A DNA stretch of 64,000 bases from the NCBI GenBank assembly GCA_030704615.1, contig CM060732.1, positions 41,335,053 through 41,399,052 on the forward strand. The letters are read 5' to 3'. The DNA is from Takakia lepidozioides (Eukaryota > Streptophyta > Takakiopsida > Takakiales > Takakiaceae). The notes beneath the pieces were generated by a model. That model was not told the origin of the DNA. It did not search any database and saw only the letters and a list, made by a program, of their open reading frames with translations. Shown here piece by piece: positions 1 to 12,351 of the stretch (its first letter is position 1; each line of letters opens with the position of its first letter). The position numbers and the translations under genes were made by a program.

Positions 1-3000
1 GATCAGAAGCATTCTCGCATCAAGACCTAATTCCTGCAGAGACCATGCCTTTCATTGAACCCCTCCGTCATGCAGAATTATCGGACGGGTGGCATTCACA
101 CACAAGCATCAGTGGATATTTGGGAATGCAGAGAAGCCTGGGTGTGGTGATGGTACCACAGGCAGTCGCACAAGCAGCCGGCCAATACTTGAGAAGGTTA
201 ACACTCTGACAGCCCTACTCTTCAGACTCTGTCTCAGCTCTCGCTGTATTTACACTTGAAAACAACAATTGGGCCTTGTTGGAAAGCAGGCCGCTTTGCT
301 CTTTGTGGTTGCCTGCGTACATGAGGGGGGTCCCCTCACGGCAAAAAGATTTGCCTGTGGTAATCTGTTGGTGATGCCAAGAGGTTGTGATCTTTGATCT
401 ATCCATAGACCACTACTTTCTCTTTCTTGCTGGTTCACTTGCTCTATAGGTGTACCGTATTTACACTTTGAGTGTAAATAAGCCACATGGGGATTGGTCA
501 CCCACACTTATGTACCAAGCAGATGGAATATCAGCACTGATGTGCCTTTGATACCCCTTTCGAGGATAAGTGGATTAACTCTTATAAAGCAAGCACCCAC
601 TTGAGTTGTACTAAGGCTTCTATCATGTTGGGATTGTAGTATCCGGCTGGATGGCAACATCAATTTTCAGCTGGAGTCAAGGTAAGTCTGGCCATGACAC
701 TTCCCTCTGGGTAACTCGGTTATTTTTCTCTCTGATAGGTTATGAAGCTCTACTATTGTGGAATGTCCCTTCTGCTGGTGTACTGTTTGTCTGGTCTAAT
801 CACACATACAGAAGTTGGGATGTGTACTGTAAGTCACTAGCTAAACAAGTCTGGAATGGACTGCTTTTATAATCACGTCAGTCATTTTGGCACTGACATA
901 CAGCAAATTGCCTAGAATTCCTTGATGGAATATAATTGTGCTGTTGATGCTCTTCTGTCTTGTCTATGTGCTCAGTCAATCACTTCCACATTTTTGCATG
1001 ATGGGCTTAAGCTTTGGATGACAATGAGGACTTGGTGCAGACAATTGCGGTGGTTGCAGTTCCCCAGGGTGTTGTACAGCTTGGCTCCACACAATTGGTG
1101 TGTCTCAAATGCCTTATGTGTATTTAGGGAAAATGGTGTGCAGTATGTTCTGGGCAGTTGGAGTGGGACATAATGGGCAATGTCTAGGATTTTGGTAGGG
1201 ACCTCTTTGATCGTATGAGTTTACCCTGGCGAGTAGGCATTGATCAGTTTTTGACATGCATGCTTAAGTCTCTGCATATCAATAGTTGTATAAAACTTGT
1301 CGTTACAGATTCTCGAAGTCCGATTTTACTCCAGTATTGATGTTTGTGTGTAAACTCTTTGTAAAAATGCACAAAGACGCTTACCTGCATTCCACTGGAT
1401 CAACTGGATCAATTTTCCTAGTATTTGATGCAATTTGTTTTGATTGTGTGTGTTTTATATCATATTTTATGGTTGATTATATGATGATGGATCATGGGTA
1501 ATAAGTCGCGTTCAGTCAAGTCAGTACACTCGTGAAAAGACATGGAAAGTGCACTCAACTGAGGAAAGTTACACACCAAAAGGAGAAGTCTTCATGTTGC
1601 TTTTGTGACTAGCAGTTTAGGATCGGTTTTAATTCTGCAGCAGTTCTCTGGGCTCTATGTGTCTCTGCATACAGATTAAGGAGGATCTAAGCTTGGTGGC
1701 ACACGTGAGGGCTTTGTTTGGAGCCCTTCAAAGTGTTCCTGGGGCGTTTTTGTCAGATTATGTTCCTGAACTGCAAGCTGGACAGGTGCAGGGTGTGTAT
1801 CCGCTGGGGATGCCCATGCATCATACTAGCAAAATGAGCACCACAAGCATGCTTCAGGTACAGGCTGGCCAAGTAAACAGTTTGTCAAGGGTGGCTATGG
1901 GCCCTGTGGGAAGTAGCCCGCTTGCGATGCAAAACTCAGTCAAAATGAAGAATGGCCCATCTGCACTGACAGGGATTAGTCCTATTTCGTCACTTAAACA
2001 GATGCACATGCACTCCCAGTACCAAAACTCGTCGTCTGACTCCAGCTTCCACACCAATGGTACAGTACATGTACCACAGCAACAGCAGGCTTCACCACTG
2101 TTGGGTCAGTCACACTCTTGGCAGGTCGCCATGTCTGGGGGATCTCACCTTGGGACCTCTGGTTTTGTACCTACCCCTCCACACGAGTGTCATCCATGGA
2201 GAAATTTTGGTCCTGTCTCTGGGGAGAACACTAGTGTGGCTTCCTCCTTGGTGGAGCTTTGTGCAATGACGGGTATAAATACAAGCGTGCATCCTACAGC
2301 GTGGGCTTGTTATGAGGGCACAGGATTGAACCTTGCAGAGCAGAATGAGGCCAAATCACAAGGTCAGTTGCAATCTATTGCAGAGAAACTTCACAGTGAG
2401 TTCAGAGAGTTGCAACCGAACTTCAATAGACCTGTTAGGATCCAACAAGCAAGCCACATGGAAGAAAAAGGGAATTTTGTTGGCCAGGTGCCAGTCAACC
2501 TCCCAGTCCTCAGGAGTGGGGAGTCCCTTTTGTTTCCTGAAAGTCTTGGAAGTATGGACACAGCAGTGGTTAATCCAAGGGACTCTGTTTTACATCCGTG
2601 GACCATGGTGGGGGTACCAAACAAGAGGGATGAAGAACGGGTCTTACCATCAGAGAAACAGGGGCTTTCTTCTCTCCCAGTGAGCCAGCTGTCAAGTGGC
2701 CACTTTAGTCCAAGCAGAGGTCTACCACCAACTACACCATATGACTTACTTTCCATGTTGCCTGAGCACAGTGATGTGCCCAAGTCAAAGGGCTTGTCGT
2801 TAACTTCAAGCTTGCAATACAATGGGCCAGCCAGAGGCTTTGATTTTCCCACCTTGGACACCCCAGACAGTGTTAGACTTCCACCACTTGGGGTATGTTT
2901 GGATGCTATGGGACATGAGGAACAATTAGTGCGGAAATGGGGTAAACCAACCGAGGTGGTTACTGCTGATGGGTTGTTGCCCTTAACAGGCAACACCAAA

Positions 3001-6000
3001 TATCCTGAACTAACCTTTGGTGGTGACCTCTGTGGGGCCATGGTTGGCTCTCCTCAGTTAGGCACTGATGATCTGAAAGCATACATAGCATCATTAACTT
3101 TGGCCCATTGCCAGCAGCAGGACCAGACATCACGACTTTCACAGTTTGCAATTAGTGACGAGCTGTCGATGGCCCTATGCCCATCTCTCAAGAGGGGCAC
3201 AGAGAGGATCTTGGAAAACTCACTGGCAAGAGATGGCACGGAGAAGTTTGGAACATCACTTGATGGTCTCCCGGCACCTTTTGACAGCCGCCTATTACTG
3301 GACCGAGTAAGGTGTGGCTCTGGTCTTAGAGATGAGATGCAGGAGAACAGTGGTCCAAATGTTCCGAGTTTGGATGAAGTAGAATCCAAACCTATCCAGG
3401 ATGCCACATTGGCTGTGGCTGTGTCTGTGTCTGGCATAACAAACATTCCCACTTCATCAATGTGCTACAATATTGACAGCCACTGTTGGAATCAATTGCA
3501 ACCACACTGTAAGACAGGTCATCAGGTGAACTTGGAGGTGCAAAGCACGTCCAGGCTGAATTTGGATGACTGTGACTCAAACCCAATGCAACTGTCAAGG
3601 TTAAGTACTGAGATTTTGCATCGACCGAGTGCATTGCTAAGTTTGCCGATGCAAGATGAGACCAGGCTATTTGATCAGCCACAGGTTACCCATTCGGAAG
3701 GGGCGGAACGCATGTGGCCACGTGCAGGACAGCTGCACCAGAGCAAGATTCTGGCCAGCAACTGTCACAATGAAGGGTCCATGAAATGGTTTGAGACTCA
3801 CTCTTTGTTAAAGGCTGGGGTTAGTGCTCAGTGTACAGACAGTCTCAAGGACAAAGATGAGGAAGGAAGTACTACTGAGTCCTCTGGGGCAAAGATGCAG
3901 GAGGAGGTTGGAAAATTGGGTAGGAAAAGGGCTAGATCTGGGGAGAACCCCAGACCGCGCCCTAAAGACAGGCAGCAGATACAAGATCGTGTTCAGGAGC
4001 TTCGTGAGATTGTGCCAAATGTTACCAAGGTGTCCCTTTTTTCTGTCCCAACTTCCCTGCCTGTTGAGTGGGACATATAAATGTCAGAAGCTTTGACAAG
4101 CTAGCTGTAGGTGTATGTTTTCTCTCTTTCTTTGGATATTCTCTCTTTATCCTTTCTTGACTCCCCACTTTTCTTGATAATACTTTAGGCAAGGATTATG
4201 CACTGGTGTTTGGCTAGGCCTGATGACTTCATGTACCTGTGTTCGGTGTTGGGTCTGGCCTGAATGGAGCAGTGTAGCATAGATGCGTTGTTGGAGAGGA
4301 CCATCAAACACATGCACTTTTTGCAGAGTGTGACACAGCAGGGTCACAAGTGGAAACAGGCTGGGGAGTTCAAGGTGATTCTCCCTTACTTTTCCTATGA
4401 GGTCCATTCCAAATACACATGTTCTTCATCAAATTTTCTAGCCATGTCTCCAGTAATTTCTGTTGGTGGTTAGTGGTTGTCCACGACAGAATACTAGCTC
4501 AGCAATGAAAGAAGAAGAGAGGGCATAACAAAGCATTTGATAAAGTGACTCACCTAGAAGCCTGGGGGCCATTCTTTAGTCTTGCGCTTCTTCTTCTCTC
4601 CCAACTTTTCTTGAATTGAAGATGATTTCACAATTTGTTCACTGTCACAAAACCATCTCACATCCTCTTAGAACCGTACTGTCTTTCACTGTTCTCTTTA
4701 CTTACTCTGTATCCTCCTTCATTTCATTTAACTCTTTTGTTTTGGAGTTCCCCTCCCTATTACGGTGAGTAATAGGGAGTTTACCCTATTACTGTGAGTT
4801 ATCCTACTGTACTCGATATGTTAAAGAACACCACAAAAACATCTAGGAACTTACATGGTCACAACAGAAGGAGACACGGCAGGTGCTCCACGTCTCTCTA
4901 GTGCCATACTTGCAGCAGGAGTCAATGAGTTATTGGACAACTTCAACTGGACCGAATCTCGCTTTGATGCATGTGGTCTTGACAGGGGCATGATATGGAG
5001 AGCAACCTTGTGACGACCCAAAATGATTTAGAGAGTGGTGCCAGTTGGGCGCTGGAAGTAGGTGGGCAGGGAATTGGCTGCCCAATCATTGTGGAGAATC
5101 TAAGTCAGCCTCACCAATTTCTTGTTGAGGTTACTTACTCCCTATTACTTGCACTTGGACGAATATTCGGCTGCATTGTTAGGCAATGATCACAGCACCT
5201 AACAGGCAGTATAGAAGTTGGGCATGTTGCTGTGTGGGCTCTGGTTCAGTCCTGAAAACCAATCCAGTGCACCAAGATAGGGTATGCTTGTGGCCAGGAT
5301 TGGAGATACTTTATGTGGTTTTACAAGTTGCAGACAACTGGTTCAAAGTTAGTTTGTCCCGAAAAGGGGACGTGGGAACAGCCGTGTTGGGAAATTGGAT
5401 ATATGGCCAGATCTTGGCTGTGGTCAAGGGAGCTGTGAGTTGGTTCCCTACATTGAAGAGAAGAATGACTCTCAGGGAAGTGCAGTTCAGGAAAAGTTGT
5501 TGTCATGATTCTTCTGATAGCTGGGCATGGGTGGGTGAGTTGTATGCGTATGCAAAAGAGTTGATGGTGAATACGGCTTTACTCATGAATACTGTACTCA
5601 CATTAGTATGGTGATGAAAAGGAGGCTGCTGAAAGTGGGCTGGCAGCCTACCTCCTTTATGTGCATGGTCAATGACATGTAGTTCAATTATAACCGGTTT
5701 GTACATCTAGACTGGAGTATTGATACTGAACTTCAGCTAATGGATTTTATTCTCTCTTAAGAAGCTTCCCGAGTGGGAAAGAAAAGTTTCTAATGAAATG
5801 AACTGTGTTCCAGATGCTGTGTGAGGAGAACGAGCTCTTTTTAGAGATAGCAGACAACATTCGGGGGCTGGGCCTCACCATTCTGAAGGGTATCATGAAG
5901 GCACGCAATGACAAGATTTGGGCTCGCTTCATGGTTGAGGTATCCCGCTTCTGACAAGTACTCTTCTGTCTGTTAGCCCTTGTAAGTAGACCGAATGCAC

Positions 6001-6780
6001 GTCATGATTTCATCAGCTGGGTTGTGGACCAAGAGATTAATTTACCACTTCAGAGCTTCTCAATCATGCCAGTAAGGGAGTTCAATGCGACAGGAAGTTG
6101 CCCTATGTAGGAACCTATAATCCTATATTTGTCAGGTTTGTGCAGTCAAGTTTCCCAGTAGTATGTAGGCCCCACTTCTCTTACTCTGCCGGTAAGCCAA
6201 GTTACAGTTTGGTGTCCATAGTTGCTTAGTTCCCAAGGCTTGTGTGGGTAGTCGCATATTTTACTGCCTCTAGCACCAACTTCCGTGCCACTGATTATTT
6301 TCTGAGTTTTGAACACCAACCTGCTTTCACACCTGCTATCCTGCAACTAGGTCACTGCTTCAAGTTTTTCAAATAAAGGATGTTTGCCTTTCTTCCAGGG
6401 CTTGTTGTTACTGGCGAGACTCTGGTTGTCATAGGTGGAAAATAGTAGCATTGTATATTTGTGTTGTGAACCTGGCAGGATGCTTTTTCCCTTCTAGTGT
6501 GAGTCGATAAGACTCTGTGTGTGTCCTGGGAAGGCAGAATTTTATAGATCATCTCCTCTGTTGCAATAAAGGGGTCTTAAGTTCTGTAACTTGACACATG
6601 AGATGAATTTTGGAATTGCAAGTGTACTACAGAATATCTATCAATATTGGATCTAGCAGGTTGGCTCTCAAAGTTATCTTGCTGTTGGGATGATTGCTGC
6701 AGGCCTTGAAGGAGGTGCATCGACTTGACGTCTTGTGGTCTCTTACCCAGCTGCTTCACCCAGACACAAAAATGGGCTAA
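1..6780 (+). CDS. LHW: LONESOME HIGHWAY-type bHLH transcription factor (5' end outside window)
   Basis: Nuclear bHLH regulator; LHW proteins pair with TMO5-type bHLHs to control vascular and cytokinin-linked cell division. Exons I read: 76 to about 150-200 (GRVAFTHKHQWIFGN, N-terminal MYC_N-like domain), 1012-1097 (QTIAVVAVPQGVVQLGS), 1675-4029 (VPGAFLSDYV, then a long Ser/Gln-rich linker and the bHLH basic region KRARSGENPRPRPKDRQQ), 4273-4374 (CSIDALLERTIKHMHFLQ, second helix), about 5001-5129 (ESGASWALEVGG, CPIIVENL), 5814-5939 (LEIADNIRGLGLTILKG) and 6703-6780 (VHRLDVLWSLTQLL, TAA). The exon order matches the family: VTK at 4029 joins CSIDALLERT exactly, and MVE at 5939 joins ALKEVHR. The first exons lie left of the window. 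The long exon has no stops and the gene looks intact. The LHW assignment is secure; the exact ends of the first and fifth exons are not. Confidence 0.9.
6070..6186 (+). repeat. Inverted repeat, left arm, in last LHW intron
   Basis: About 117 bp, beginning near AAGGGAGTTCAATGCGACAG, recurs in reverse complement at 8613-8735 with roughly 90% identity by eye. It lies in the intron between the last two LHW exons. No coding content recognised. Confidence 0.8.
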
Positions 6781-8602
6781 TCACTTGGGTAATCAAGTTT
6801 ACCAAGGACCCGACTGGGAGCATTGACTTACGAAAGGCAATCAGGGCTGGACGATCTCATTTGTCTTGCTCCAATTCATTGACATCAGAGCTCCTCCTAC
6901 CACACAAGAGGAAAGACAATGGGATTATGTGGAGCTGTGTGGGGGCAGGCTTGTGAAGATTTGGAAGGGGACTATCTTCACGTGGCGCTCTCCTGGAAAT
7001 CCAAGCAGAATGTCCCTTTTTAGGGATGGCAAGTTGTCTACCCACCAGCAGCTCCTCTTGCGTGAAGTGAGCCTGTCATTTTGCAGCAGTGCTTTCCTCC
7101 AGCAGACTCAACAGTGAAGCCTCTTCCTCTTGTGTAAGCATTTGACTTGGAAGGCTATGTCCGACCATGGCATCGAGTCAATTTTCCACTACTGACTTGC
7201 AGCTGTTGTGGTAGGGCTGTGAGCCAGTCCTTTGCTGCTCCCAATGGATGGATGCCTTGTTGGCACCCATCCATATCCGCAAGCAGACTCACTAGGGGTG
7301 CGTGTGATGCTGGAGTAGGTCTCGAGACCATAGACCTATGATGACTGATCCTAGGAAAAGTGAGTTTCACTCCTACTCTTTCCTTCGTAGCGATATTTTG
7401 CACAGATCTACCGGTCCTTCTCTCCCAACTCCATCTGCATTGCGATTAGGATGAAAAGCTTTAAAATTGGTTTGCGCAGTAGTCTTACAGTGATTTGGAG
7501 TGTTGAAGGGAGGTTGGAGTTCTCTGTGTCTTGAGGGCTGGCCAACATCTTGGCCGATTTTTTGCATCACGCCTGGGACACGAACAGATACTGAGTACAG
7601 GGATACATTTGGTCATGTTTATGAGCATTCTCGAGATCCACCGTCAGGAGCTGACGATGTCAGTGAGAAGGTTGTTGCAGAGATGGCACACTTTCATTTG
7701 GTTACCTTCCAAATGTGGTGGTATTCAAATGGTAAGGATGCATCGGAGAGATTCCAACATTTGGAGAAGTATGATTTGGCTCCACCACAAGCCAGTTCTA
7801 CAGGTTTTTGGGACTTTGCAGCTCTTGAGGAGTTGTCTTTCAAATGTTCCTGTTAAATGGATTTGAGATACAGGGTATGAATTTGTATCCCTTTTGAAGA
7901 AAATATGAACTGTTCTCCTTACCCATTTGTATATGGCATTTCAGCCCTTGGTGTATACATCAAAATGATCAACAAGAGACTTGTTATGTGTTAAGTTAGG
8001 AGTTTTTTTCAACCCACTTGATGTCAGCTATGTCATGTCTCTGTCTCCCTCCTCTCTTTCTTCCTGTGTGTTTGAAGTGTGGTTGATTTGAGTGCAAAAA
8101 CTGTCTTGGCTAGGACTTCCGGTGTTTGACACACTCATTACATCTGCACCCTCTGTTTGGGACTGAAGGAAAATTCCAATTCTAAGAATCTAACATGCTA
8201 CAAGCAGCTGATCCTGGACGAAGTTGTGCATGGCTATGGATATGTAGTTGATGCTTATATATTTAGTATTCCTCAATATATTAATGATCAGTAGTGTTCA
8301 CCAAAAGCTATTTGATTGTGCACTTTGTAAGGACATCTGCACATAATCTGTTCTATGTTGCCTCCAATACATTCTGAATTCCATGAACTTCTTTCCTGAA
8401 ACTTTGGAGGCAGTTGACAACTGCAGCAACGTCTAGCTCACTTTCTTAACTCTACTATCCCCAGGACTGGAGCTGAACAATGAGGTGTTCCCTTTTTGTC
8501 ACATGGTCAGATGAGAATTGCTCCGTGTTACAAAGGGCACCAAAGACAACTGAGAGAAGCAAGATACAAAATTCCTAGTGCAGCCCCCTTGTTCCCGAAG
8601 GT
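6436..8602 (+). repeat. 2.2 kb segmental duplication, copy 1 (LHW 3' end and downstream)
   Basis: This block runs from the last LHW intron through the final exon and 3' flank. It recurs in the same orientation at 12352-14571 with scattered small indels. This copy is attached to the functional LHW gene and is taken as the source. The part downstream of 6780 holds no gene that I recognise. Confidence 0.85.
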
Positions 8603-8612
8603 GAGGGGGAGG

Positions 8613-8735
8613 CAGAGTAAGAGAAGTGGGGCCTACATACAACTGGGAAACTTGACTGCACAAAGCTGACAAATACAGGATTATAGGTTCCTACAGAGGG
8701 CAACTTCCTGTCGAATTGAACTCCCTTACTCGCGA
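8613..8735 (-). repeat. Inverted repeat, right arm, upstream of arsH
   Basis: Reverse complement of 6070-6186. It ends about 65 bp before the proposed arsH start codon, so it probably lies in the arsH promoter or 5' UTR. Confidence 0.8.
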
Positions 8736-8801
8736 AACGAAAGAGGTCGGGCCAGGGTTTTGAGGGTGGAGGTAGAGACAACGGGCCCGGGAGGTACAGT
8801 G

Positions 8802-10534
8802 ATGCTGCCAAGGGTCTTGTATGGCCAGACGGCTGCCCCACAGATCTTCGCGCAACGAAGCTTCTCGGGCAAGCATCATCTCCGCAGGAACTCCGAGGTA
8901 TGGTCAATAAGAGGTCCAGGCGCTTGTCCATGTATACTACAATTGAACAACCTTGACTAAAATATCTGGATCTGGGGATCTTCTTCAGCAGTGTTGGTTG
9001 ATCTCTATGCTATTGCACAGGTTTTCAATTGTCAAGCTCCACCCACAAGCAGGACCAGCCCGGCTTTGCTTGCTTCTGGCAGGTGGGTGCAAACAAGTCC
9101 TTCTGTGCTGCAGATGTCCTACAGACCTCATACGGAGACCGGTCACCAAGAGATTGACTGGATACACTCCTTGGAGCTAAATGGCGCAAGACAATTGGCA
9201 TCAGACCATCCCCCTAAAATTCTGGTGCTCTATGGCTCTCTCCGAGCACGCTCATACTCAAGGCTTCTGGCATATGAGTTTGCCCGCATTCTTGACTTCC
9301 TGCGGGCAGAGGTGCGGGTGTTCAACCCCACTGGTCTGCCACTTAAGGATGAGGCATCAGAGAATCATGAGAAAGTGGTGGAGCTACGAAACCTAAGCAC
9401 GTGGTCGGAGGCACAAGTATGGTGCTGCCCTGAGCAGCACGGGACCATCACGGGGGTGTTCAAGAATCAGATCGACTGGATCCCCCTGTCGTTGGGCTCA
9501 GTGCGGCCCACACAAGGCCGTGTGTTGGCTGTTGCACAGGTAAAAACCCTCATCAAGTCATGCAGCCTGCAGTGTTCAGCACATGCGATGCTTGCAATTT
9601 CAGTTAGCATGGATAAGCAAATTTTATGTGACATGTCATTGCAGCTGTCGGACTGCACAATAGCACGAGCAAAAAATCTTGCTGCCCCTGTCGAAGTCTC
9701 TGATAGACTTGTGTCATCATTGTGACAGCATAGTGCTGTCTACTGCAATACTGTCCGTGCTTGCTCAAGTCAAGTTTTTAAAAGTTGTATATTTGTACCA
9801 TGCCATTGCATAGCATCTCGAGTTGAAACAGCAGCACAATGTCACATGTGTGCCACAGTGGTGAACTATCACATGATCAAATTACAACGCGCATCCTGCA
9901 GTTTTGCATCCAACAGCGCATATGACAAGGAGGTAGTCATGTAGCTCTCTCTATGTTGCACGCATTGATTCTAACCCTCGGAGGAGATCTGTGGGGTCAA
10001 TTCCAGTGGTCTCCTGTCATGCAACACAAGCGGATGCTTCTCACACAAGCATCTAACGAGGCAAAAGTTTTCATCATTTTGCAGTGGGTGGCATCAGACT
10101 GCCCATGCTGAAGCGGATTCAATGGTTGGTTTCAGTGTTCCAGCATTGTGGACAGCTTTGAGACTGAATCATGAGTGTCATTTTCATGTCTGCTACCTAC
10201 GCAAAGTCCTGACACTGACCCACAATCTGTGCAGGTGAATGGGGGGTCGCAGTCTTTCAATGTGGTGAACCATTTGAGAACTTTGGGCAGATGGATGCGC
10301 ATGGTCACAATACCAAATCAGTCTTCGGTGCCTAAGGCTTGGACTGAGTTTGATGGCAACGGGCGCATGAAGGCTAGCAGCTACCGTGGGCGTGTGGTGG
10401 ATGTGGCAGAGGAGCTGTACAAGTTCACTGTCTTGCTAAGGGGTCATTCGCAGTTTCTGGTGGACCGCTTCAGCGAGCGGGGCGAGGTCCAAAAACATGG
10501 CCGCCTGCTGTCTCAGGCTGATAAGATAAGCTAG
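8802..10534 (+). CDS. arsH: ArsH-type NADPH-dependent FMN reductase, probable organelle transit peptide
   Basis: ArsH is an FMN flavoprotein that uses NADPH and, in bacteria, oxidises trivalent organoarsenicals. Exons: 8802-8897, 9114-9539, 10235-10534; all junctions are in frame. Exon 1 starts at ATG 8802 ([16 protein letters not shown]...) and is rich in Arg/Ser with no acidic residue before its end, like a mitochondrial or plastid transit peptide. It ends in GAG followed by GTATGG, and the next exon begins after CTGCAG with MSYRPHTE. The core shows the flavodoxin-fold phosphate loop [16 protein letters not shown] and the family block [15 protein letters not shown] in exon 2, then GGSQSFN, LGRWMRM and IPNQSSV in exon 3. 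The usual WCSPERHG reads WCCPEQHG. If exon 1 is wrong, translation could start at ATG 9114. ArsH is common in bacteria, algae and fungi and unusual in land plants. Confidence 0.88.
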
Positions 10535-10777
10535 AGTGACTGAACCCCTGGTGTACGGTAGAAGCATCACCACTTTGGAATGTGCTGGAGGATTTTTAGG
10601 CTGGGTGCACCACGATTGGTTAATAAACTAGGAATGAAATGAACCATCTGGCTTTTGTTTTAATTTAAATTTATCCTAGGTAGATGGCCCGGCTCACGTG
10701 TAAAACTCCTCATGAGGTTATTTTTTCCTTGCTCCAATATGATTTGGAGGCTCCATCCCTCCACTTCTTTCATTCGT
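10535..10777. other. arsH 3' flank, no gene
   Basis: A-rich sequence after the arsH stop, including AATAAAC-like and TTTAATTTAAATTTATC stretches that could serve polyadenylation. Nothing else seen. Confidence 0.4.
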
Positions 10778-12351
10778 TTTTTTTTTAAAGAAAAGGGGAG
10801 GAAGTTCTTTAAATCACATTAAGAATTCATGGAAAACATAATATTGAGAGGAGGCCATGAAGGCTTACATCACATAGTGATTGGGTAATACCCAGTACCA
10901 GTCCACCTAGGGGGAAGCTCTATTAAGGCTGGGTTTCACTGTTCTGAAAGAATTTCAGAACAAGCTATGAAAGACTGCCATATAAGAGATGGGGGGGGGA
11001 ACCAGGAGCAGAGGGCTTTGGGTTTCCAGCAGGGGGGAGATCAGCCCACCAGTGAAAGTGCAGCAATATGAGGAACCAAAAATGGGAGTCCAGCAGCCAA
11101 AGTCCTGAACTAAATGAACCCCAGGAAGGGAGTAGACAAACAACTCTGCAACAAAAGAGGGATAACAACATGTCACAGCCTAGCTAATGCTAAGGGAACT
11201 ACAGCCCAACTACCAGCACCTGTGGAACCAACAAAAGAATTGTCAAAGTGCCTGAGGGAGGCACCAGACTATCTAATGTCTCCTACAAAGGGACTGGAAG
11301 TTGAGGTGAGCCTTGACTTTGGAGTCCCTATTCTTTCGGTGGCGCCAATTGATTTCTTCCAATTCATCTCTGTCTGCTGGGGAAGGCCACGGGCTGAGAG
11401 AGTCGTTAGTCATCAGGTGGTCTATTGTCCCAACTGGGACAATTTCCATTCCAGGAGCAGAGGATGCCTCGAAGGGCCCACGTGCTGTCAAAGGCACTGA
11501 GTAAGGCGACGGGCTGGTCTTCAGCACATCTGCGCAGAGCTTTGACCAACAAATCCCGCAATTTTCGGCCTTGCACAGTCAGTTCAAAGTGTAGCCGAGC
11601 AAGAGTGGCAAAAGGGCAGGGGGTTTTACCATCATACATCCACAGTTGACAAGATAGCCAAGGGACCCCATTTGAAACATTAAGGAGAATAGATTGGTCA
11701 AAGAGATCAAGGGATTTCCATGGGAGAAAGAAAGACCGAATGTTCCTCCAAACCTGCCGAGCAAAGCTGCAAGACAAAAGACTGTGTTCCAGAGACTCAG
11801 GCAGCTGAGAGTTGCACAGAGTGCAGATATCCAGTGGGACAACCTGCAAACTACCAGCGATGAGAGAGCCTCCATAAAAAAGCACTGAGTTTCGCCGCGT
11901 GATTCGTATGTCAGATGTCAGACCAGATAATAGGCCAAGTGCCCCTAGGAAGAGACAAATGGGCCCATTTAACGCCCATCTTAGCTTCCATGGAGTATTG
12001 AGGTAGCAGCAGATTGTAACCTATTTTGGCATTAAGTGGCGGGCTTATCTTTGTACCAGTCAGCAGGGTCCCAGGGGAGTTGAGAAACGAGCAATTTGAG
12101 GAGCCAGAGGAAGGGCAGCGCGGCACCCATTGAGCAAGAGAACCAGAGCCCAGAGGTGAAGGGGTCAGTTTACTTGAGGAGCAATCTACCACCCTGATAA
12201 GGAAGAGACACTTGGAGTGAGTAGACATAAGACCAATAGGGGAAAGAGCTCCAGACCTTGCGGCAGAGAAGCCAAGGCCAGAGGCAATTGAATCCTTAAG
12301 GTGGGAAACAAAAATAACATCACAGGGGATACCACCCAAGCAGCCCCGCCA
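10778..12351 (-). mobile_element. 5'-truncated LINE (L1-like) retrotransposon, 3' part of ORF2
   Basis: Minus-strand reading frames at 12339-11911 and 11885-11406 join into the C-terminal part of a plant LINE ORF2. The zf-RVT zinc-binding region is clear: CTLCNSQLPESLEHSLLSC followed by FARQVWRNI. No reverse transcriptase core is present, so the element is 5' truncated. On the plus strand a T run at about 10779-10789 is the expected poly(A) tail of a minus-strand insertion. The 5' break at about 12351 abuts the start of the duplicated LHW block. Confidence 0.8.

Noticed and set aside
2391-3682. Minus-strand ORFs of 96-216 codons inside the LHW exon
   Set aside because: Shadows of the long LHW exon; no domains.
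4995-5614. Separate genes at 4995-5189 and 5186-5614
   Set aside because: The first is an LHW exon read into its intron; the second is intron with no domain.
8991-9113. arsH start at GTG 8991
   Set aside because: Non-ATG start, unlike any ArsH N-terminus; the 8802-8897 exon with an in-phase intron or ATG 9114 explains the data better.
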